Assembly (NCBI GenBank): GCA_035310145.1
Contig: DATGEL010000130.1
Coordinates: forward strand, 1 to 47,833
DNA from: Dehalococcoidia bacterium
GTDB taxonomy: Bacteria; Chloroflexota; Dehalococcoidia; CAUJGQ01
Direction: 5' to 3'
Length of the DNA: 47,833 bases
Shown: positions 34,940 through 44,935 of the stretch, piece by piece
How positions within the stretch are numbered: the stretch's first letter is position 1
Layout: each line of letters opens with the position of its first letter
Notes under the pieces: model-generated
Told to the model about the DNA's origin: nothing
The model's database searches: none
Seen by the model: only the letters and a program-made list of their open reading frames with translations
Program-made: the position numbers and the translations under genes

Positions 34940-35725
34940 TCAGCCCGGGCGGGCGGCGGCGATCTGCCGGGCGATGCTGGCGAACGCCTCGGCATTCAGG
35001 CTGGCGCCGCCGACGAGGGCGCCGTCGATCTCCGGCTGCGTCATGATCTCGGCCACGTTCTTGTCCGCGACGCTGCCGCCGTAGAGGATGCGCATCCGTC
35101 CGGCGATCTCCTGCCCGTGCAGCCCGGCCAGCACGCGACGGATGTGGCCCATCGCCTCGTTCGCCTGCTCCGGCGTCGCCGCCCGGCCGGTGCCGATCGC
35201 CCATACCGGCTCGTAGGCAAACTGAAGCGACGAAGCAGGCCCGAAGCCGGCCGGGAACTCGATGCCGTCCAGCGCGCCGCGGACCTGCCGCTCGAGCACC
35301 GCCTCGACTTGCCCCGCATCGCGCTCCGCCAACGACTCGCCGACGCAGACGATCGGCATGAGCCTGCCCAGCACGGCGCGCAGCTTCTTGTTCACCGTCT
35401 CGTCCGTCTCGCAGAAATACTGCCGCCGCTCCGAATGTCCGATCAGCGTCCAGCCCACGCCGGCCGGCAGCATGGCGGCGCTCACTTCACCGGTGAACGC
35501 CCCCTTCTCCTCCCAGTGCAGGTTCTGCGCTCCCAAGCCCAGCCTCGTTCCTGCCAATCGCTGAGCAACTGCATGGAGAAACGGGAGGGGAGGAAAGACG
35601 ACGAGATCGGCGCCGGTAAGCGCGACCAGCTCCACGGCAAGCGTCGACGCCAGGTCGCTTGCCTCGACCTGGCTCGCCGGGTTCATCTTCCAATTGCCGG
35701 CCGCAATCGGCCTGCGCTGCGCCAT
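34940..35725 (-). CDS. tpiA: Triosephosphate isomerase
   Basis: About 261 residues from the ATG at 35725 (AAGGAG four bases upstream; N-terminus AQRRPIAAGNWKMN). Catalytic residues are present: Lys in NWKM, His in IGHSERRQYF and Glu in YEPVWAIGTG; the phosphate loop ends YGGSV. It interconverts dihydroxyacetone phosphate and glyceraldehyde 3-phosphate. The gene closes a pgk-apgM-tpiA set of glycolytic genes on the minus strand. It is read through into miaA with a two-base gap. Confidence 0.96.
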   Translation of the reverse strand: MAQRRPIAAGNWKMNPASQVEASDLASTLAVELVALTGADLVVFPPLPFLHAVAQRLAGTRLGLGAQNLHWEEKGAFTGEVSAAMLPAGVGWTLIGHSERRQYFCETDETVNKKLRAVLGRLMPIVCVGESLAERDAGQVEAVLERQVRGALDGIEFPAGFGPASSLQFAYEPVWAIGTGRAATPEQANEAMGHIRRVLAGLHGQEIAGRMRILYGGSVADKNVAEIMTQPEIDGALVGGASLNAEAFASIARQIAAARPG

Positions 35726-35771
35726 CGGCTCCTTGCCTCGCACGTACGTTATGTCGCTTTGGATTGTTGCC

Positions 35772-36980
35772 TCATGCGCCGAACTTGGTGAAGCGGCCCG
35801 CATGCGCCAGCGCCAGTTGCAGCGCCTCGCGCGCGGGGAAGGTGCCCAGCGCACCCTTCTGGCACGACGGCTCGTTGAACGCGTCCGCTTCATCCGCCCG
35901 TGTCAGCCTCGCGTGCAGCAGGAACGGCACGGGATGCCAGCTATGCGCCGCCATGATCGCCGGCGTCGAGTGGTCGCCGGCCACCATCAGCACGTCGGGC
36001 TGCAGGTCGAGCACTTTGGGCAGTTGTGCGTCGAACTCCTGCAGCGCGTGGACCTTGCGCATGAAATCGCCGTCCTCGCCGGCCGCGTCCGTCTTCTTGT
36101 AATGGATAAAGAAGAAGTCGAACTCGTCCCAGCGCTCGCGCAGCGTGGCGATCTCGTCCTCGAAGCTACTGCCGGTCTTCAGGATCTGCATGCCCGCCAG
36201 CTTCGCCAGGCCGCGGTACATCGGGTAGACCGCGATCGCGGCCGGGTTCAGCCCGAAACGCTCCTTCATCGGCGGCAGATCGGGATATTTCGCGAAGCCG
36301 CGCACCAGCACAGAGTTGGCCGGATGCTGATGCTTGAGCAGTGCGTTCGCCTTGCCGATCCACTCGTTGAACAGGCGCGCCGTCGGCTCGGCCTCGGCCG
36401 ATCGCGCCTGCACCGGCAACGGCTTCAGTCCTTCGTGCTGTGGGTCGGTGCCCAGCGGCGCGAGGTCATCGGAGAGGCCTTCGCCGCGCAGCACCAGCAC
36501 GAAGCGGTGTTCGCGCACCGGCTCGATCAGGGCCACCGCGCCCGGCAGCTCGATCTCGCGCAGCATATTGCACAGCTCGACGCAGCGTTCCGTCGGGATG
36601 CGCCCCGCACGGCGATCGGTAATCAGGCCGCCTTCGTCTACCGTGCAGAAATTGCCCCGCGCCGCCACGTCGCTCGGCTCGAGCGGGAACTCGATCCCCA
36701 CCGCTTCGAGCACGCCGCGCCCGATGTTCCAGCGCACGGGGTCGTAGCCGAACAGCGCCAGGTGACCGGGGCCGCTGCCCGGCGTCACACCCGGCGCCAC
36801 CGGGATCGTCAGCCCGCAGGCACTTTCGGCGGCCAGCCGGTCCAGGTGCGGAATGTCGGCCGTCTCAAGCTCGGTCCTGCGCGTCTCCGGGTGCGGCAGG
36901 CCGCCGAGCCCGTCGAGCACCATCAGCACGATCTTGCTCTGGTTCGGCGCGACCACCTCGCGCAACACCGACTCGTCCAT
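35772..36980 (-). CDS. apgM: 2,3-bisphosphoglycerate-independent phosphoglycerate mutase, archaeal type
   Basis: A 402-residue alkaline-phosphatase-superfamily enzyme with a GGAGG ribosome site. It shows LMVLDGLGGLPHP, ELETADIPHLDRLAAES, PGSGPGHLALFGYDP, RGVLEAVGIEFPL and, near the end, FIHYKKTDAAGEDGD and VAGDHSTP, the metal-binding motifs. This is the ApgM (aPGAM) type, shorter than the 510-residue GpmI of most bacteria. In the usual form a Ser follows the GS(D) motif; here the loop is GSGPGH. It interconverts 3- and 2-phosphoglycerate and stands between pgk and tpiA. Confidence 0.92.
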   Translation of the reverse strand: MDESVLREVVAPNQSKIVLMVLDGLGGLPHPETRRTELETADIPHLDRLAAESACGLTIPVAPGVTPGSGPGHLALFGYDPVRWNIGRGVLEAVGIEFPLEPSDVAARGNFCTVDEGGLITDRRAGRIPTERCVELCNMLREIELPGAVALIEPVREHRFVLVLRGEGLSDDLAPLGTDPQHEGLKPLPVQARSAEAEPTARLFNEWIGKANALLKHQHPANSVLVRGFAKYPDLPPMKERFGLNPAAIAVYPMYRGLAKLAGMQILKTGSSFEDEIATLRERWDEFDFFFIHYKKTDAAGEDGDFMRKVHALQEFDAQLPKVLDLQPDVLMVAGDHSTPAIMAAHSWHPVPFLLHARLTRADEADAFNEPSCQKGALGTFPAREALQLALAHAGRFTKFGA

Positions 36981-37028
36981 CTCGCCTCCGTGGGACAGAA
37001 AGCATGCGACGCAGGCATTGTGCGGCGC

Positions 37029-38240
<1,212 letters not shown>

Positions 38241-38302
38241 GCGGCAAGCGTACGGTAGGCGGCGGCAGCTTGGGAACAGCCGGCTGGGAGTAGCCCGGCG
38301 CG

Positions 38303-39331
38303 CTACGCTTCCCGTTCGGCCACGAACTCGGTGAGCCGGCGCAGTTCGGTCCGCGCCGGCTCCCGCAGTTCAATGCGGTCGAGCAAGGCGATCGCCTCCG
38401 CGGCCGCGCGTCGAGCGGCGGCCTCCGCGTCGCGGCGGATGCCGTTGCGCTCGAAGATGGCCAGCACCGCGGCCACGCTCGCTTCGTCCAGTTCCGGCTG
38501 CGCGTACAGTTCCGCCAGCAAAAGCCGGTCTTCGGCCTGCGCGGCTTCCAGCGCCCGCGTGATCGGATAGGCCTTCTTCTTCGAGCGGATATCGTCGCCG
38601 CTTGGCTTGCCGGTCACGGCTTCGATCCCCCAGACGCCGAGCACGTCGTCCTGGATCTGATAGGACCGCCCCAGCAGCCGGCCGAAGCGCTCGAACAAGG
38701 CGACCGTGCCGCCGGGCCGCTCGGCCAGCACGGCGCCCAGCGCCGCCGAGGCGCCGATCAGCGCCCCCGTTTTACCGGCGATCATCGCCAGATATTCGTC
38801 CAGCGGCACCGCGGCACGCTGCTCGAAGCGCAAATCGGCGTCCTGCCCCTCGCAGAGATGTTGAGACGTGCGGTCAAAAAGCAGAAAGGCGTTGAGGATC
38901 GTCTGCGGCGCATACTCACGGGCCGCAAGCCGGTGCAGCGCCAGCCGCGCCGCGGTAAACATCGCGTCGCCGGCGTTGATCGCCAGCTCGACGCCCCACA
39001 AGTCCCACAGCGTGCGCCGGCCGTGACGGAAACGGCTGCGGTCTTCGATATCGTCGTGGATCAGCGAAAAATTGTGCAGCAACTCGAGCGCGGCGGCGCC
39101 GGGCAGGGCGCGATCCGGGTCGCCGCCCAGCGCCTCGCAGCAGAGCAGACAGAGTGCGGGGCGGAAGACCTTGCCGCTCACGCCCGTGGTCGCGCTGCCG
39201 TCCGCCTCCTCCCAACCGAGGTGGTAACGTTGCATCGCGTAGAGCGGTCCCTCGCCACCGCGCAGCGTGTCGCGCATCTCCTGCTCGACGGCGGCGCGGA
39301 AGCGGTTCAGGGCGGCCGGCGGCGCAGGCAT
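38303..39331 (-). CDS. Polyprenyl diphosphate synthase (GGPP synthase-like)
   Basis: A 342-residue all-helical trans-prenyltransferase. The first Asp-rich motif is in [16 protein letters not shown], and the second, [12 protein letters not shown], has Gly in place of the last Asp, a form common in actinobacterial and Chloroflexi GGPP synthases. [18 protein letters not shown] fits a medium-chain enzyme; product length (C15-C25) cannot be read reliably. It uses IPP and DMAPP from the dxs pathway encoded 1.7 kb upstream, with a P450 gene in between. Confidence 0.9.
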   Translation of the reverse strand: MPAPPAALNRFRAAVEQEMRDTLRGGEGPLYAMQRYHLGWEEADGSATTGVSGKVFRPALCLLCCEALGGDPDRALPGAAALELLHNFSLIHDDIEDRSRFRHGRRTLWDLWGVELAINAGDAMFTAARLALHRLAAREYAPQTILNAFLLFDRTSQHLCEGQDADLRFEQRAAVPLDEYLAMIAGKTGALIGASAALGAVLAERPGGTVALFERFGRLLGRSYQIQDDVLGVWGIEAVTGKPSGDDIRSKKKAYPITRALEAAQAEDRLLLAELYAQPELDEASVAAVLAIFERNGIRRDAEAAARRAAAEAIALLDRIELREPARTELRRLTEFVAEREA

Positions 39332-39375
39332 CGGGCGTCACCTATCCCTGCCGGCGGCGCCGGCTGTCCCTTCCC

Positions 39376-39402
39376 CTCATGGGACTCATGGGACTCATGG
39401 GA
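39376..39402. repeat. 9-bp tandem repeat, three perfect copies
   Basis: CTCATGGGA occurs three times without interruption in the gap between the prenyl synthase start (39331) and the P450 stop (39554). The rest of this 220-base gap holds no gene that I can support. The tract may vary in copy number. Confidence 0.7.
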
Positions 39403-39553
39403 GATGAGGAAGGATGGTTCGGGGGCTTCCGCAGTTCTACTAACCGCATCCCTCACGCCTCGGGCCAGAGGGCAGCGCCACGGTTGCAATTGGGCGCGCC
39501 GCACCTATGGCAGATGGAGACTTCCCATGCGGACGCGGCTTCCGGCGGCGGGG

Positions 39554-40876
39554 TCAAGCGCGCAGCCGGTAGCGAACCGGCAGCCGCTTGATCCCGCCCA
39601 CGTGCAGGCTGTGCGCGACCATCTCCGCCGGGCCGGCCAGCTCCAGGTCGGGCAGCAGCGGCAGCAGGGCGCGCAGCATCACGCGCAGCTCCCAGCGCGC
39701 CAGGTTGGCGCCCAGGCAGAAGTGCTCGCCGTAGCCCCCGAAGGCGAAGTGCGGATTCGGATCGCGGGTGATGTCGAAGCGGTACGGGTCCTCGAAGACC
39801 GCTTCGTCGCGATTGGCGGACGGATACCACATCGCCACCGTTTCGCCCTTGCGGATGCGCTGGCCGCGGATCTCCGTGTCTTCCACGCAGGTGCGCGCGA
39901 ACTGGATCACGATCGAGGTCCAGCGCAGGATCTCCTCCACGGCCGGCTCGACCAGAGAAGGGTTCTCTAGCAGCAGGCTCAACTGGTCCGGGTGCTGCAA
40001 GAGCGCCTGGACGCCGCCGGTCGTGGCATTGCGCGTGGTCTCGTTGCCGGCCGCCAGCAGCAGGTTGATGTAGTTGATCAGCTCGCGCTCGCTCAACGGC
40101 TCGCCTGCAACCTCCGCGCGCACGAGCATGCTGACCAGGTCGTCGCCGGTCGCGCCGGCATCGCGGCGCTGCTCGATCAGCGCCGAGGTGTAGGCCTTCC
40201 ATTCGCCGCTGGCTCGTCGAGCAGTGGTTTCACGGTCCTCGCCGGGGCGCTGGTACTCCGCGTCGCCCGCGCCGATCAGCACCTCGGTCCAGTGGAAGAC
40301 CTTCTCCCAGTCCTCCCGCGGGATCGCCGCCATCTCGCAGATCGCCGCCACCGGCAATTTCGCCGCCAGCTCGTGGACGAAGTCCAGCGGCTCGCCTGCC
40401 GGGTGGCTGGCCGCCAGGCCGCGTGCGAAGTCCGACACGAACTCGCCGGACATCTCGCGGAAGTGCTGCTCCAGGCCGGCCATCGCGCGCGGAGTGAAGT
40501 TCTTGCTCGTCAGGGCGCGGTATTCCCGGTGCGCCGGCGGGTCCATGAAGATGAAGTCGGGCGGATCGCTCGGGCTGCCGCCGTAGCGCCGCGCGTTGCG
40601 CTCGCGGCTGCGCTCCAGGATGTCCACACCCTCGATGCTGTCCAGGCGCAGCCGCTGCGTGTTGGAGAAGAGCTGCGGGTTGCGTGAAACGAAGCCGATA
40701 TCCGCGTGCCTCGTGATCGCCCAGAACGGCTCGAAGCCGGGGCGTTCGTACCAGAAGACCGGCGCCTCGCGCCGCAACAGGTCCCACTCGCGCCAGGGGT
40801 AGCCTCGCGCCACGTAGCGCTCGGTGTCGGTGATGTCGAGGGTGTCGAGCGTAATCCGCTGTTCGAGTACGACCAT
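39554..40876 (-). CDS. Cytochrome P450
   Basis: About 440 residues from the ATG at 40876; an upstream ATG at 40939 would add 21 residues. P450 hallmarks are present: I-helix LLLAAGNETTRNATTGG (oxygen activation Thr), K-helix EEILRW (ExxR) and the heme loop FGGYGEHFCLGANLAR with the Cys ligand. No membrane anchor is seen, as in soluble bacterial class I P450s, which need a ferredoxin and reductase encoded elsewhere. The heme-loop form resembles the CYP124/125/142-like group that oxidises steroid or isoprenoid chains; the substrate is not provable. Its place between a prenyl synthase and dxs hints at an isoprenoid substrate. Confidence 0.92.
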   Translation of the reverse strand: MVVLEQRITLDTLDITDTERYVARGYPWREWDLLRREAPVFWYERPGFEPFWAITRHADIGFVSRNPQLFSNTQRLRLDSIEGVDILERSRERNARRYGGSPSDPPDFIFMDPPAHREYRALTSKNFTPRAMAGLEQHFREMSGEFVSDFARGLAASHPAGEPLDFVHELAAKLPVAAICEMAAIPREDWEKVFHWTEVLIGAGDAEYQRPGEDRETTARRASGEWKAYTSALIEQRRDAGATGDDLVSMLVRAEVAGEPLSERELINYINLLLAAGNETTRNATTGGVQALLQHPDQLSLLLENPSLVEPAVEEILRWTSIVIQFARTCVEDTEIRGQRIRKGETVAMWYPSANRDEAVFEDPYRFDITRDPNPHFAFGGYGEHFCLGANLARWELRVMLRALLPLLPDLELAGPAEMVAHSLHVGGIKRLPVRYRLRA

Positions 40877-40987
40877 GCCCTGCCGCCTTTCCGCCACCCG
40901 CGCCTCGCGGCCGGCGTCGAGGCCACTATACAACGACATCCTTCGCCGCAGCCTCGGCCGGATGACGACCCCCGAGCGAATCAGCGC

Positions 40988-42892
40988 TTAGGAGGCCGGC
41001 ACCGCCTCCGGCGTGGCGCTGAGCAACCGTTGCACGATCGCCGCGGCGGTGACGCCGTAGCGCGCCCGCTGGATCTTCTGTGAGCCGTGCTCCACGAAGC
41101 GATCGGGCATGCCGATGCACTCGAGTTTGACCTCGGCAAGCCCGGCCTTCTGCAGCTCCACGGCGACCGCGGAGCCAAGCCCGCCGCGCACCACGTTCTC
41201 CTCGATCGTCAAGAGATGACGCGCCCGCATGCGCCGCGCGTAGTCGAGCAGCAGCTCCGTATCCAGCGGCTTGACGAAGCGCGCGTTCAGCACCGCGGCC
41301 GAGACGCCGTGCTCCGCCAGTTCTTCAGCCGCGCTGAGCGCCGGCTGCACCGCCGCGCCGCAGGCGATGATCGCCACATCGTCGCCTGCGCGCAGCACCT
41401 CCCAGCTGCCGATCGGAATCGGCTGGAAGCCGGGCCGTAGCTCGACCCCCGTGCCGGCGCCGCGCGGGTAGCGCAGGGCGAAGGGACCGCTGTGCTCCAC
41501 GCCGGTGAACAGCAGGTCGCGCAGCTCCTGCTCGTCCTTTGGCACGGACACGACCATATTGGGGATGCAGGAGAGATAGGAGAGGTCGAAGGCGCCCTGG
41601 TGCGTGCGGCCGTCGTCGCCCACGAAGCCGGCGCGGTCCAGGGCAAAAACCACGTGCAGGTTCTGCACGCAGACATCGTGGATGATCTGGTCGTAGGCGC
41701 GTTGCAGGAACGTCGAATAGATCGCGACGATGGGCGTCAGACCTTGCGTCGCCATGCCCGCCGCCAGCGTGACGCCGTGCTGCTCGCAGATGCCGACGTC
41801 AAAAGTGCGGTCGGGGAACTCCTGCATCGTCTTGACGAGGCCGGTGCCGTCCGGCATGGCCGCGGTGATCGCCGTGATCGTCTTGTCCCGGCGCATCAAC
41901 TCGCTCACGGCGGCGCCGAACACATCCTGGTACTTGGGTGGACCGCCGGAGCCACCGCCGGCCGGCGAGACGCCGTGCAGCTTCACCGGGTCAGCCTCGG
42001 CCGGCGCGTAGCCGTGGCCTTTCTGCGTGATCGCGTGGATGAAGACCGGCTTGGCCTCCCACTGCAGCGCCGTCTGCAGGGCGGCGCGCAGCTCGCCGAT
42101 GTCGTGCCCGTCCACGGGGCCGATGTAGTCGAAGCCGAGCTGCTCGAACAGCATGCTCGGCATCAGCATGCCCTTCACGCTGCGCTTGACGCGGCGGCTG
42201 GCTTCCCAGGCCGTATCGCCCAGCGGCATCTTGCGCGCGATCTGGCCGAGCGATGACTTGGCGAAGTGGTAGCGGGCGTCGAGCCGGATCTTGTTGAAGA
42301 CGCGGTTGATCGCGCCCACGTTCGGCGCGATCGACATGCCGTTGTCGTTGAACACAACGATCAGCCGCTTGCCCAGGTGGCCGATGTGGTTGATCGCTTC
42401 CAGCGCCATGCCGCCGGTCAGGCCGCCGTCGCCGATCACGGCCACCACGTTGTAATCGTCGCCCTGCAGATCGCGGGCGATCGCCATGCCTGTCGCCGCC
42501 GAGAGCGACGTGCTGGCGTGGCCGGCGCCCCAGACGTCGTGCTCGCTCTCGTCGCGCTCGCAGAAGGGCGTGAGGCCCTCCCACTGGCGGATCGTCTCGA
42601 AGCGGTCGCGCCGCCCGGTGAGCAGCTTGTGCACATAGGCCTGGTGGCCGACGTCCCAGACGATCTTGTCGCGCGGGCTGTCCAGCAGCGAGTGCAACGC
42701 GATCGTCAACTCGACGGTGCCGAGGTTGGAGGCGAGGTGGCCGCCGGTCTCGAAGACGACGCGGACCAGCTCGGCGCGGATCTCTTCCGCCAGCGCCTCC
42801 AGTTCGCCGTGCGTCATCGCGTGCAGATCCTGCGGGCGCTGCACGCGGTCGAGCAGCGGCGTCGATGAAAGGGCGGTGGTTTCGTCGGTCAT
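40988..42892 (-). CDS. dxs: 1-deoxy-D-xylulose-5-phosphate synthase
   Basis: About 634 residues from the ATG at 42892, preceded by AGGAAAGG. Motifs: GGHLASNLGTVELTIALH, VWDVGHQAYVHKLLTGR, the ThDP motif beginning GDGGLTGGMALEA, and in the second half YSTFLQRAYDQIIHDV and LDRAGFVGDDGRTHQG. It joins pyruvate and glyceraldehyde 3-phosphate, the first step of the MEP isoprenoid pathway. Nearby tpiA, miaA and the polyprenyl synthase fit the flux around it. Full length. Confidence 0.96.
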   Translation of the reverse strand: MTDETTALSSTPLLDRVQRPQDLHAMTHGELEALAEEIRAELVRVVFETGGHLASNLGTVELTIALHSLLDSPRDKIVWDVGHQAYVHKLLTGRRDRFETIRQWEGLTPFCERDESEHDVWGAGHASTSLSAATGMAIARDLQGDDYNVVAVIGDGGLTGGMALEAINHIGHLGKRLIVVFNDNGMSIAPNVGAINRVFNKIRLDARYHFAKSSLGQIARKMPLGDTAWEASRRVKRSVKGMLMPSMLFEQLGFDYIGPVDGHDIGELRAALQTALQWEAKPVFIHAITQKGHGYAPAEADPVKLHGVSPAGGGSGGPPKYQDVFGAAVSELMRRDKTITAITAAMPDGTGLVKTMQEFPDRTFDVGICEQHGVTLAAGMATQGLTPIVAIYSTFLQRAYDQIIHDVCVQNLHVVFALDRAGFVGDDGRTHQGAFDLSYLSCIPNMVVSVPKDEQELRDLLFTGVEHSGPFALRYPRGAGTGVELRPGFQPIPIGSWEVLRAGDDVAIIACGAAVQPALSAAEELAEHGVSAAVLNARFVKPLDTELLLDYARRMRARHLLTIEENVVRGGLGSAVAVELQKAGLAEVKLECIGMPDRFVEHGSQKIQRARYGVTAAAIVQRLLSATPEAVPAS

Positions 42893-42997
42893 TCGCCTTT
42901 CCTGCGCAGCACTTGGCTCAGGGCGCCGGGCTGCCGTCTGCAGAGCATGGGGCGTGAGCACCCCCGGCAGCATACACTCACGCGCTTATCGGCCGCC

Positions 42998-44062
42998 TCA
43001 TCCGGCCGTCACCTTTGTCAGCGCCGCGTCGATCTCCTCCAGCGTGGTCGGCCCCTCGAACTTCGCGGCGACATTCCCGTTCTTGTCCACGACGAAGAAC
43101 CAGGGCTCCGTCTGCAGGCGCCACTCCTCCACCGCGGGCATCAGCTCCTTGGTCTGGGGATTCTTGTAGATCTCGATGTGGATGAAGTCTGCCTTGCCCT
43201 GGTACTTCGGCTCCAGCTTGCGCGCCAATTCCAGCTCCGGCCCGCAGAGGCGGCTGGTGCAGTAGCCCGGCGTGGCGAACAGCACGAGCGTCGGGTGGTG
43301 CTGCGCGATCGCCTCGGCCACCGTTTCCGTGTGCATGTCGGCCGAGGGGTGCGCGGAGGTGTCGATCAGCTTGAACTGCGGATCGTCCTTCACCGTCAGG
43401 TTCTGACTGCGCGGCGCCGGCGAGCCGATCGCCGGGGTCGTGCTCTGCGCCAGCACCGTGAACGGCGTGCGCACCACGCCGCTGTGCACGGCGTCGGCGC
43501 CCGTCACGTCCGCCTCCACGCCCCAGTTGCCCGCCTTGTCGAAGGCGACCTGCGCCTCGTAGATGCCCACGTCGTCACCGCCGCTGGCCACGGAGATGCG
43601 CGTACCGTCGGGCCGCGTCACGGTCTCCACGGCGGGCAGGCCGGCCTCGCGGCCCGGTGAGCGGAAGGTCGCGTCGGCCTCGAAGCGAAGGGTGCCCTGT
43701 GCCTGGTTGCCCTGCGCCTGCCCGACCAGCTCGAAGAACTTGAGGTGGACCTTCGCATCCGGTATCGGCGTGCACTGGCGGTCGAGGATGCCGATCGTGA
43801 AGCGGTTCGGTCCTGTCACCAGCTCCGATGAGGCGATCACCGGCCGCAGGCTGCCGCCCGGCGGGCAGGCAGGGCCGGCGAGGTCGGGTGTGGCCGCGGC
43901 CGCCTGCGTCGCTGCCGGCGCCTTGGCCGGTGCTTTGGCACCGGCGGCGGTGTTGTTCTTGCCGCCGCCGCAGGCGAGCAACGCCAGAGAGCCGCAGAGG
44001 ACCGCCGCCAGCGGCCACCTTCCCGCCGCTGCAAACCGACCCGTTGCCCCGAGCCGTATCAC
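42998..44062 (-). CDS. Lipoprotein with thioredoxin-like C-terminal domain
   Basis: About 354 residues from the GTG at 44062, which follows GGAGG. A short basic start, a hydrophobic segment and the lipobox SLALLAC predict a lipid-anchored exported protein, followed by an Ala/Pro-rich linker. Residues about 80-200 are an Ig-like beta domain (DAKVHLKFFELVG, YEAQVAFDKAGNWGVEADV). The C-terminal part is thioredoxin-like (LVLFATPGYCTSRLCGPELE, then EPWFFVVDKNGNVAAKFEGP). The redox Cys pair is C-x4-C instead of CxxC, unusual for TlpA or ResA proteins. It lies 73 bases after a cupredoxin lipoprotein gene, suggesting a joint extracytoplasmic copper or redox function. Confidence 0.75.
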   Translation of the reverse strand: MIRLGATGRFAAAGRWPLAAVLCGSLALLACGGGKNNTAAGAKAPAKAPAATQAAAATPDLAGPACPPGGSLRPVIASSELVTGPNRFTIGILDRQCTPIPDAKVHLKFFELVGQAQGNQAQGTLRFEADATFRSPGREAGLPAVETVTRPDGTRISVASGGDDVGIYEAQVAFDKAGNWGVEADVTGADAVHSGVVRTPFTVLAQSTTPAIGSPAPRSQNLTVKDDPQFKLIDTSAHPSADMHTETVAEAIAQHHPTLVLFATPGYCTSRLCGPELELARKLEPKYQGKADFIHIEIYKNPQTKELMPAVEEWRLQTEPWFFVVDKNGNVAAKFEGPTTLEEIDAALTKVTAG

Positions 44063-44135
44063 CGCACACCTCCGCCCAGCAGACCCGGCCACCAGTGATA
44101 CGCTGCCGCGGCCCCCGCCGATCTTAGCCGACTGC

Positions 44136-44651
44136 CTACTGCACAACCAATGTGCCCGTCATCTCCGTCGGATGCACGTCGCAGTGGAAGTTGTAGGTGC
44201 CGGGCTTGCTGATCGTGAAGGTCACCGAGCTGCTCTTGCCGCCGTTGGTCAGATCGGTCTTGATCTCCTTGCCGCTGTCGTCCTTCATGTCGAGCAGGTG
44301 CCAGTTGTGGATCGCCTGGCCGTGATTCTCGATGGTCAGGGTCGCCGGCACGCCGGCCTTCACCGTGTACTTGGTCTCGGAGAACTTATTGTCGGTGGCG
44401 ACTTCCGTGAGCGCGGTCGCCGCGGCCGCGGGCGACCCCGCACTGGGGGCTGCGACGGTGCCGGCCGGCTTCGTCACGGACACCCCAGCGGCGGGCGAAG
44501 ATACCACCGACGCCACGGGCGCGGCGCTATTGGTCGTGCCGCTGTTCGCCGCCGTGTTGCCGTTGTTGTTGCTGCTGCCGCAGGCCGCCGTGCCCACCAG
44601 CGCCACCGCAAGACCGGCGGGCAGCAGGATTCGAACAAGACCAGACCGCAT
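44136..44651 (-). CDS. Cupredoxin-like copper lipoprotein
   Basis: A 171-residue exported protein: signal segment ending LVGTAAC (lipobox), a long Asn/Thr/Ala/Pro-rich linker, then a cupredoxin barrel. Type 1 copper ligands are visible: His in AIHNWHLLD and the Cys-His-Met cluster in YNFHCDVHPTEMTG. It is probably a small electron carrier or copper-binding protein at the outer face of the membrane. It is followed by the thioredoxin-like lipoprotein gene and preceded by a palindromic AT-rich site at 44702-44719. Confidence 0.85.
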   Translation of the reverse strand: MRSGLVRILLPAGLAVALVGTAACGSSNNNGNTAANSGTTNSAAPVASVVSSPAAGVSVTKPAGTVAAPSAGSPAAAATALTEVATDNKFSETKYTVKAGVPATLTIENHGQAIHNWHLLDMKDDSGKEIKTDLTNGGKSSSVTFTISKPGTYNFHCDVHPTEMTGTLVVQ

Positions 44652-44701
44652 CGAGGCTCTCTCCTGAGGTCCGGCGAGGTGTGCCGGAGCCGTGTCCCGG
44701 T

Positions 44702-44719
44702 TTGTACATTATTGCACAA
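44702..44719 (-). promoter_or_regulatory. AT-rich near-palindrome upstream of the cupredoxin gene
   Basis: TTGTACATTATTGCACAA forms an imperfect dyad (seven of nine pairs by hand count) about 50 bases before the cupredoxin start. It is one of few AT-rich spots in this GC-rich gap and includes a possible -10 (AATAAT on the minus strand). An operator for a metal or redox regulator is a reasonable guess. Confidence 0.35.
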
Positions 44720-44866
44720 TCGGCCGCGGCGCCGCTCGACCTCAGGCGCCGATGTCGCCGCGGTCCGTGATATAGCCAACCCCTGAGCAGCGATCCGTCG
44801 CGGAGCCAACGATCGCGCCGCACCGCACGGTTCACACTCTGCAAGCAAACTGCACGCAGATCGGTC

Positions 44867-44895
44867 TTGACACGATATGCGGGGGGGGGTAGGCT
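44867..44895 (+). promoter_or_regulatory. Promoter with nine-G tract in its spacer
   Basis: A perfect -35, TTGACA (44867-44872), is followed by exactly 17 bases and then TAGGCT (44890-44895), which keeps the three most conserved -10 positions. The last nine spacer bases are all G (44881-44889). The start ATG is 40 bases downstream with GGAGG at 44925-44929. Confidence 0.6.
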
Positions 44896-44935
44896 TCCGA
44901 GCACCGCGCTGCTGCGCAGCGTGCGGAGGCCCGCG

